The position numbers and the translations under genes were made by a program. The notes under the pieces are model-generated. The model had not been told where the DNA came from. It saw only the letters and a program-made list of their open reading frames with translations, and did no database searches. DNA of 20,194 nucleotides from an uncultured Alistipes sp. (GTDB lineage: Bacteria > Bacteroidota > Bacteroidia > Bacteroidales > Rikenellaceae), in the NCBI GenBank assembly GCA_900552955.1, contig USBO01000018.1, forward strand, positions 1 through 20,194. Direction: 5' to 3'. This document shows positions 19,633 to 20,194 of this stretch, in pieces (the stretch's first letter is position 1; each line of letters opens with the position of its first letter).

Positions 19633-20194
19633 TCACTCCCCGAGCCGGACGGCCGACTTGACCTCTGACTTGTTCTCGGTGACCACGAGCAGTTTGTCGC
19701 CCACGTGCAGCAGCGTGTTGCCGCGCGGCACGAAGAACGATCCGTCGCGCGCCACCATCACCACGAGCGTCGCCTCGGGCAGCACGATGTCGCGCAGATG
19801 GCGTCCCGCCCCGAGCATCGCCTCGGTGACGGTCAGTTCGGTGGTCGCATCGTCCAGCATGCGGTTCATCACCTCGTCGTTGAAGATACGTTCGCGCTCG
19901 GGATAGGCCAGCCCCAGCCACCCGGCCATCAGGCTCACCGTCGTGCCCTGCACAGCCAGCGAAAGCAGCGTCACGAAGAAGACGATGTTGAACAGCAGCC
20001 CCGACCCCTCCACACCGGCCACGACGGGATAGGTGGCGAAGATGATCGGCACGGCGCCGCGCAGTCCCACCCATGAAACGTAGAGACGCGCCCGCGTGGT
20101 GAACTTCCGAAACGGCAGCAGCGTGAGGAAAACCGCCGCGGGACGTGCGACGAAGATCATGAACAGACCCGTCAGCCCGCCCAGCAGCAGCACC
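19633..20194 (-). CDS. CPA1-type K+(Na+)/H+ antiporter with TrkA-C domain, C-terminal part
   Basis: The window holds the last 186 residues; the gene continues beyond the right edge. The end of the membrane domain is visible: GLTGLFMIFVARPAAVFLTLL, the conserved SWVGLRGAVPIIFATYP of CPA1/NhaP-CvrA antiporters, and FNIVFFVTLLSLAVQGTTVSLMAGWLGL. A cytosolic segment and a TrkA-C/RCK-C type regulatory domain follow (about the last 75 residues; LVVMVARDGSFFVPRGNTLLHVGDKLLVV). The family exchanges K+ or Na+ for protons for ion and pH homeostasis. The stop is TGA at 19633-19635, convergent with korB. Confidence 0.88.
   Translation of the reverse strand, partial: VLLLGGLTGLFMIFVARPAAVFLTLLPFRKFTTRARLYVSWVGLRGAVPIIFATYPVVAGVEGSGLLFNIVFFVTLLSLAVQGTTVSLMAGWLGLAYPERERIFNDEVMNRMLDDATTELTVTEAMLGAGRHLRDIVLPEATLVVMVARDGSFFVPRGNTLLHVGDKLLVVTENKSEVKSAVRLGE

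Noticed and set aside
1..20194. CRISPR arrays, tRNA or rRNA genes, insertion-sequence transposases
   Set aside because: No regularly spaced direct repeats, cloverleaf-like sequences, rRNA-like stretches or transposase motifs were seen on either strand.

Overview
The window is GC-rich, and its AT-rich stretches are confined to short intergenic islands. Several genes are preceded by Bacteroidota-type promoter -7 boxes (TAnnTTTG, sometimes with a TTTG-like -33 box about 19-20 bases upstream), and Shine-Dalgarno sequences are not evident. The gene families (ureide-permease-like DMT transporter, DUF5106 thioredoxin-like lipoprotein, DUF2723/GT117 membrane glycosyltransferase, reverse rubrerythrin, gamma-alpha fused 2-oxoacid:ferredoxin oxidoreductase) fit an anaerobic gut Bacteroidales. 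High GC points to Alistipes/Rikenellaceae; that assignment is inference from gene style, not from a search.

Layout. Bases 1-2553: the 3' part of guaB (IMP dehydrogenase) followed by guaA (GMP synthase), the two-step IMP to GMP branch, closed by a strong hairpin. Bases 2610-5464, minus strand: a DMT-superfamily transporter, a reverse rubrerythrin and a DUF5106 lipoprotein; the first two each have their own promoter box and the rubrerythrin has a clear intrinsic terminator. Bases 5693-8217: a GadC-like antiporter and a glutaminase overlapping by ATGA, a glutamine-dependent acid-resistance pair. Bases 8322-9794, minus: cysS. Bases 9795-10126: a non-coding stretch with two tandem copies of a hairpin-plus-promoter unit. 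Bases 10127-13363: a GT117 gene cut in two by an in-frame TAA.

Bases 13425-16172 form an island of phage descent: a terminase large subunit cut short by an in-frame TAG although its C-terminal coding sequence is still readable beyond it, a conserved-looking 96-residue protein of unknown function, and a divergent CI/LexA-like (XRE + S24) repressor. The repressor and the leftward genes share a 141-base AT-rich region with face-to-face overlapping promoters and palindromic operator candidates, resembling a genetic switch. No portal, capsid, tail or integrase gene is present.

Bases 16518-19552: korA and korB, the two subunits of a 2-oxoacid:ferredoxin oxidoreductase. A repeat-like insertion with a 30-base duplication of the korB start separates them and creates a decoy 44-codon ORF starting with nearly the same codons as korB. 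Bases 19633-20194, minus: the C-terminal part of a CPA1-type K+/H+ antiporter, cut by the window edge.

Most of the window is core metabolism. The unusual parts are the two in-frame nonsense codons with open frames behind them, the solitary terminase/repressor locus, and the interspersed repeats that carry promoters or intrude into genes.
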